In this document: positions 41,201-47,200 of the stretch, piece by piece
Layout: each line of letters begins with the position of its first letter
Numbering within the stretch: position 1 is the stretch's first letter
DNA from: Mactra quadrangularis
Taxonomy: Eukaryota > Mollusca > Bivalvia > Venerida > Mactridae
Assembly (NCBI GenBank): GCA_025267735.1
Contig: CM046303.1
Location: 36,841,380 to 36,905,379 of the forward strand
Length of the DNA: 64,000 bases
Reading direction: 5' to 3'
Position numbers and translations under genes: made by a program
The notes under the pieces: model-generated
Databases searched by the model: none
What the model was told of the DNA's origin: nothing
The model's input: the letters and a program-made list of their open reading frames with translations, nothing else

Positions 41201-44200
41201 TCATTCAGGGATTTAAACATTAGTATTGTTTTTTTGTAAATAATTCTATCTGCAAATAGTATCCATTTAAGCTCCTTAAAGAGGTCAGCTGAGGGAGTTG
41301 TGAAATCTTGATCTAAAATAATTCTTGCTGCTCTTTTTTGAAATATGATAATAGAATCTAAAAGTTCAGTACTGCAGATTCCTTAAATAGTGCAGCAGTA
41401 CATGGGAATATATGCATTGAAAAATAATTTAAGGGAATGAATACTAAGGAAAGTTTTAATACATAGTAGAAGATTAAATTAATATTACATACTTTAAGTG
41501 TTTTTTTCAACTTGAGACTTCCAGTAAAGATTATGGTCTAATTTACCCCTAACAGTTTTTCAGTTGTAGAGTACATCAAATTTTGGTCTTTCATTTGTAA
41601 AAGATTTATATTTGTGTGAGCTAAAACTCTATTATTATTAGCAGATGTGGATATGAACATTGCTCTAGTTTTAGACACATTTGGTAACATGAAATTTTGT
41701 TCACACCATTTAGAAACAATATTATTTTTTGTTTGAAGTTTATTATGTACTTAACTTAGGGTTTTACTTTCTGCCGACAAAGTTTTATCATCAGCAAACA
41801 TATCAACATTATAGTTTTGCTAAGACATTTGAACTAACTTTAAGTTTTTTAGGACCAATATCATCTAGACCTGCAGACTTGGTGTCATCCAAAGCTTTTA
41901 GTTCCTTAATTATAACATTTTCTGTAACAAAAGGTATATCAAAGATCTTATGATCAATTTTACTATCAACAAAACATTTGACAATTTCTTCACTATCTTG
42001 ATCAAGGCATTTTGGCGGATCAGGAACCATTTTAAATATACAAGGGTCGATTGGAAAGTTCGAGGAATTTATTTATTATGCTACACAGGATAATATAGAA
42101 AAAACAAAATACATCATTCTGTACATTTACCAAAGACTGATATAAAGTCCAAATATTTTCTCGATACATTGGAAAATAAAGTTTTCACGAAACATTTTAC
42201 AACACTAGTATACCGTACGTGAAGCATGCCGATGTCATTAAAGAGTTACTTAAACGTCAAAGTCATGTTTTCTATTTACTTTCTGCACATAATCAACACA
42301 TATTTCTATACACTTTTTATGGCTATACACCCACTGTTTAAATGTAACCTTAAAGTATTCCTCGCTGAATGAATAAATAATTCTCTTATGCAATACAGCA
42401 CACAGTAAGCCATCAATCCTTATCAAGAAGCTTCTCCACTCACGCTGCCTTTCCAACAGTGACTGTCATTGCGTTTGACCTCGTCTTTCTTCATCAAATA
42501 TCCATGTTCTACCATCCCTGAACCTCTGATGCCAATTGTAGACTAATGTTTTTCCACAAATTAGTAATGTATCAGCTGTTTTAATTTGTTTAAACGTATC
42601 TGCAGGTGAAAAATTGAGTCAAACACAACAATTGATGACTGAGTCCAACTCAATTTCATCTGTCGACGCCATTCGTTGTTTCGAAGCCATGACTCTAAAA
42701 TCTCTGCCATGTAATAACCATTCAAAACATTTTCACGAAACTTCTAGGAAATGATGTCAAGACGTCACGCTGGTGTTATTAAAGTTGGTGCATAATTCGT
42801 ACCAATATTTAGTGCCCAATACCATGTTTAATGTTTTCAAAAAAGGTGAAAAAATAGCATGCTTCAAGTGACCTTACAGTGGTTGCTATGGATACCATTT
42901 ATCATTTTTACTTATTGACAATCTGTTCACTAATACAATTGTCAAAACACAAGTGAATTGCTTTACACTTATTAGAGTTTTTATGTGATTTGACGTAAGG
43001 GTAAATATTTTAGAAGGGAATGTCATGAATTTATCAATCGCACCTCGTATTAGCAAAAAATTTATTAAAGTTTTGTGCTGTGTTAAATGGATCTAAAATT
43101 GGGTTTCCATGATCATCATTTATGAAATTTGTTTGATGATTTGTTTCTTTTCCTGACATTTCCTTGATGTTCTTCCATAATAATTTAGTATTTTTCTTGC
43201 AATCATTAATTCTTTTAGAATAAAATGCCTTCATTGATTTAAATTAATTTAGTATTTTTCTTGCAATCATTAATTCTTTTAGAATAAAATGCCTTCGTTG
43301 ATTTAAATTTATTTTCTATTTATTTACTGGAGTTAACGCGGTGTCAACACAACTTTAGGTCATTTTACGGAGTCCAGCGCACCTAACCTAGCTTTCCTGG
43401 ACCATTGTCTATAACCAGTACTCACCTACCCTTCCACAAGGCCCAAAACTTCTCCATATTATCTAATTAATGGAGGAAAATTGACATTATTGTCTGATTT
43501 TTATGGAAGGGTATAACCTCCCCGGGTGGGATTCGAACCCGCACCCCCTTGGGCATGAGTATCCAACGCTACCAACTGCGCTATCGACCCGGGTTCTTTG
43601 ATTTAAAAGAAATTGCCTTAACTTTTTGTCTCCAGTTTTGAACTAATCTTCATTTCCTTCTTTCTAGGCATGATTTTTTAGCACTAACTGCATCAGCTAT
43701 TTCTGAGTTGAACCAATCCGGTTGTTGTTTAAATTTAACACGTTTAACTTTCGTTGGAAGATGAAGATTCATTGTATATTCGTAAACAATTCAAGAAAAT
43801 AATCTAGGGCATCATCAGGATCCTCATATATGTCAAGAACAGACCAGGGTTGATATTGTAAATCCAAAAGGAAAGTATCTTCTTTGAAGCTCTTATATGA
43901 ACAACATTGGATGGTTGAATGCAGAGGGCCATTTTCAAATCCATGTGAAGATTTACGAGTAAACCATACTGGGAAATGATCACTGAATGTTAAACAAGGA
44001 ACTTGAATATTAACAACATTAGTAGGTTGGTTAGTATAAATATGATTTATAATAGTTGATGTTGTGGAAGTCACTCTGGTAGGCTTATCAACAAGCTGAG
44101 TTAAATTATATGATGCAATCAAATTGTTCCAAGTATTTGTAAAGGGTGAAAATTTTAACAAGTTATGATCTAGATCACCTAATACAATAAGTTCCTAGTC

Positions 44201-47200
44201 AAGGGTGAAAATTTTAACAAGTTATGATTTTTCCAAACATTGCTTAAATTCAAGATTCCAGTTAATTAATGATGATGGAGGTCTATAAACATAGCATATC
44301 AAAATAGATTTTTGTTTGGGAGGTTTGATTTCCATCCAGAGAGATTCTAGATGAGGATTTTCTACATCAGTCCTTTGCCAACTGGCTAAATTTGATTTCA
44401 ATAAATTTAGGATAAAGATAATGAATATTAACATGCATGAAATTTATACCATTCTTTTTAAACAGAGAATTAGGATTTGTAGAATGTAAAGTAAAAGAAT
44501 TAAGTTTATATTTTAATCCAGTATCAGCATTTGAAGTATTTGATTCAATCCTACCTTGTTCCTCTTTAAACAAAGAAGCAAATTCTTTACTGTTGATACT
44601 TTTAGCTAGATTTAATGGTGACTTCTTAGTATCATCTTCTTTATTAATATCAGCACCATATTGTAACAATAATCTTATAGCATCTACTTTGTTCTCATAT
44701 ACTGCTTGATGGAGGGGTGTCTATAATCAAAGTAAAATAAACTGTGATGGCATATTTAGTCTAAGTTTCATACTTATGCACATTCATGGATCTATCTATC
44801 AATCCACCTGGAGAGCCTTTTACTCCACTTAGTGCAGTTGACAAATTGGCATAACAGAAATATACCACCTTCGCAGGTACCCATGTACACCTGGATGGAG
44901 AGAAGGGATCGCAGGTAAATTTCTTGCTAAAGAAAATTAGAAGTGCCCCAACTGGGATCTGAGCTCAGGACCTTCCATGTGTGTTCTACCATTGAAATAA
45001 CAATTGTAGTAAACAATCATCAACACACTCATACAGGTTTTTGTTGCCATGGTTACAATAATAAATACTGACTAACTTGATAGAAAAAGAGGATACTAAT
45101 TACAATGTATAATTATGGTTTATTTAGATGTCCTTAAAGACTTAACTTCAAGAAGTTGCATATGTCTTGTCTGGAAATTGAGGGATAGACCTCTTGATTA
45201 GAAATAAATGTTTAAAATGTATAAAAACATAGTTATCCATTCAATCAATTCAATAGGATAAAATCTTATACATTTTTAAGTTCTAAAAGATTTATACATT
45301 TCCAGTAATAACAAGTTTGATGATGATGATAATCGTTGTTGTCATAAAATAGACAAGTAAATCTGTGAGCTAATGCTCACTAGTGATACCCCCTCAAAAA
45401 TCTAAAAATATGCCACAAACAGGAAGTAGATGAGCAAGGAGCATGAAATCCCTTTACAGCACATGGGACTATGGGATGAAGCAATATGCAAAGTATTAGG
45501 CTGCAGCATGTTAAAGTTGCTGAGAAAACTGCGACGGAAATTTTGTAACGGACGGACGGATGCATGCACACAGGCACAGACAAGGGTAAACTAGTATACC
45601 CCCCCTCTTCCTAGAAGCTGGGGTATAATAATAATACTCAGGGCTCAACATTAAAGGCAGTCACATTGCCCCTGATGACCTGTAATTAGGGTCACACAAC
45701 CTGTAACTGCCATTAATGATATGGTTCTAGCAAGTTAAAATATAGCTGGCTGTCCATTTAGGCAACCTAGTTTAAACTTTAGTGTCCAGCCCTGATAACA
45801 GTAATAGTAACTTAATTTAATGAGGTAAACTAAGTAAGGCTTGTCCAGTCTTCCCTGAAAGCCTCCAACAAAGAGAATGTTGATTAAGATTTAAAAGTAA
45901 TAACATTGTTCCTACCATACTCTGTAATTTCTTTCCTCCGTTGATACTTGGATCAGCTGTAAAATAATACAACATGCATGTATAATTATATTAGCTTTAA
46001 AACACAGTAACAAGTGAGGTTCTTTACACAGATTGCTGCAAATGAGGATTGAGCAATAAATTGTAGACAAATGACATACTGACCTTAGTATACAGTGACA
46101 CACTGATCACAAACCTTACAGAGAACTCATTTCTGTAGCATAATTCAATTAAAGTACAGTTAGTTACTATTTTATTATACCCTAAATAATTAAAACTTAT
46201 CACAGTCATAGCCTTCAGTTTTCACATTATTCTGATGTATTAAGTTAAAGGCAAAATTATCAACAAGCTTGATTATGTGAAATAAGTAACTTTCACTTGC
46301 TCAAATAAATTTTGACTAATCCCTGGTTTGACACTATTGGATAAAGGTGATGACCAATCTATGTAAACAGATATCCTTCATACAGGATCTCTAAGATCTC
46401 AATGGACTGAATGGAAGGTCACGTCAAGATGACCTTCATGTAGACCAATCAATGCAAAGCTTTCATCTTGATGAAACACTATTAATAACATTTTGATATT
46501 TTAATTTCTAATTATAGAACAAGGTTTGCAAGCTAATTTGACAGCGGTTTTATTCACAGTCTGCAATTGAACGGCTCATTTGAAATTGCGTGACGCAGAC
46601 AGTGTAAACAAGTTACTGAACACTGATTTCGTCATGAATATTAAAATGAGAAAAAGGTCAACTGAACGTGACCCTTGTTAGAAAACGGCCAGATCTAAAT
46701 TAGGGAGTAGGGGTGTGGAAAATTTTAGATCAGGTTTTAATCAGATTGGGTGATGACTGTCAAAGTACACACACTGTACACTGTACATGGATTCTGGCCT
46801 CCAATCTATTTCATCAAAAAATTCTTAAGCTTACTTTAATAAAATGTTCTTATTATGTAACAAAATGCTCATGTTTTGATGTTTTCTATGGTATCCTTTC
46901 ATACATTTGTGAAATACAAGTGCACATCATGTGTGAATGAAGTACACTCCATGTGCACTATATGTAAACTTTAGTGTGAACTCCACTGTAGCTAAAGATA
47001 ACCTCCTACCTCCATGTTGAAGAAGTATTTCTAAACATTTGATACTGTTATTAGATACAGCAGTATATACAGGTGTTCTACCCCATATATCTGGAGCATT
47101 TATATTTTCTCTTTCTTCTCCTCTCAGTAAATCTTCTAAGGCATCATGTCTATCATATATAGCATACTGATGGATTCTTTGTCCTCGCCACTCATCACCC

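Larger units (their letters stand above)
40640..44480 (-). pseudogene. Dead non-LTR retrotransposon (CR1/Jockey-type LINE)
   Basis: Minus-strand remains in order: endonuclease start (INFMHVNIHYLYPKFIEIKF, about 44460), mid-endonuclease (SILICYVYRPPSS), its end (CLTFSDHFPVWF, about 43950), linker (KLLWKNIKEMSGKE, NFNKFFAN), pre-RT segment (KALDDTKSAGLDDIGPKKL, about 41870), then directly VDMFADDKTL, the RT YADD box with Y replaced by F, and a tail ending LSYFGLVILNSIPLNVQKSD (about 41050). The segments between pre-RT and the FADD box are missing, so the RT core is deleted. A mariner remnant, a 72-bp tandem duplication (43178-43310) and a SINE interrupt it. It lies in the same orientation as the kinase gene. 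Confidence 0.8.

Noticed and set aside
43526..43598. Possible tRNA gene with CAT in the anticodon region
   Set aside because: A and B boxes are good, but the stems pair poorly and the sequence continues into a SINE body.
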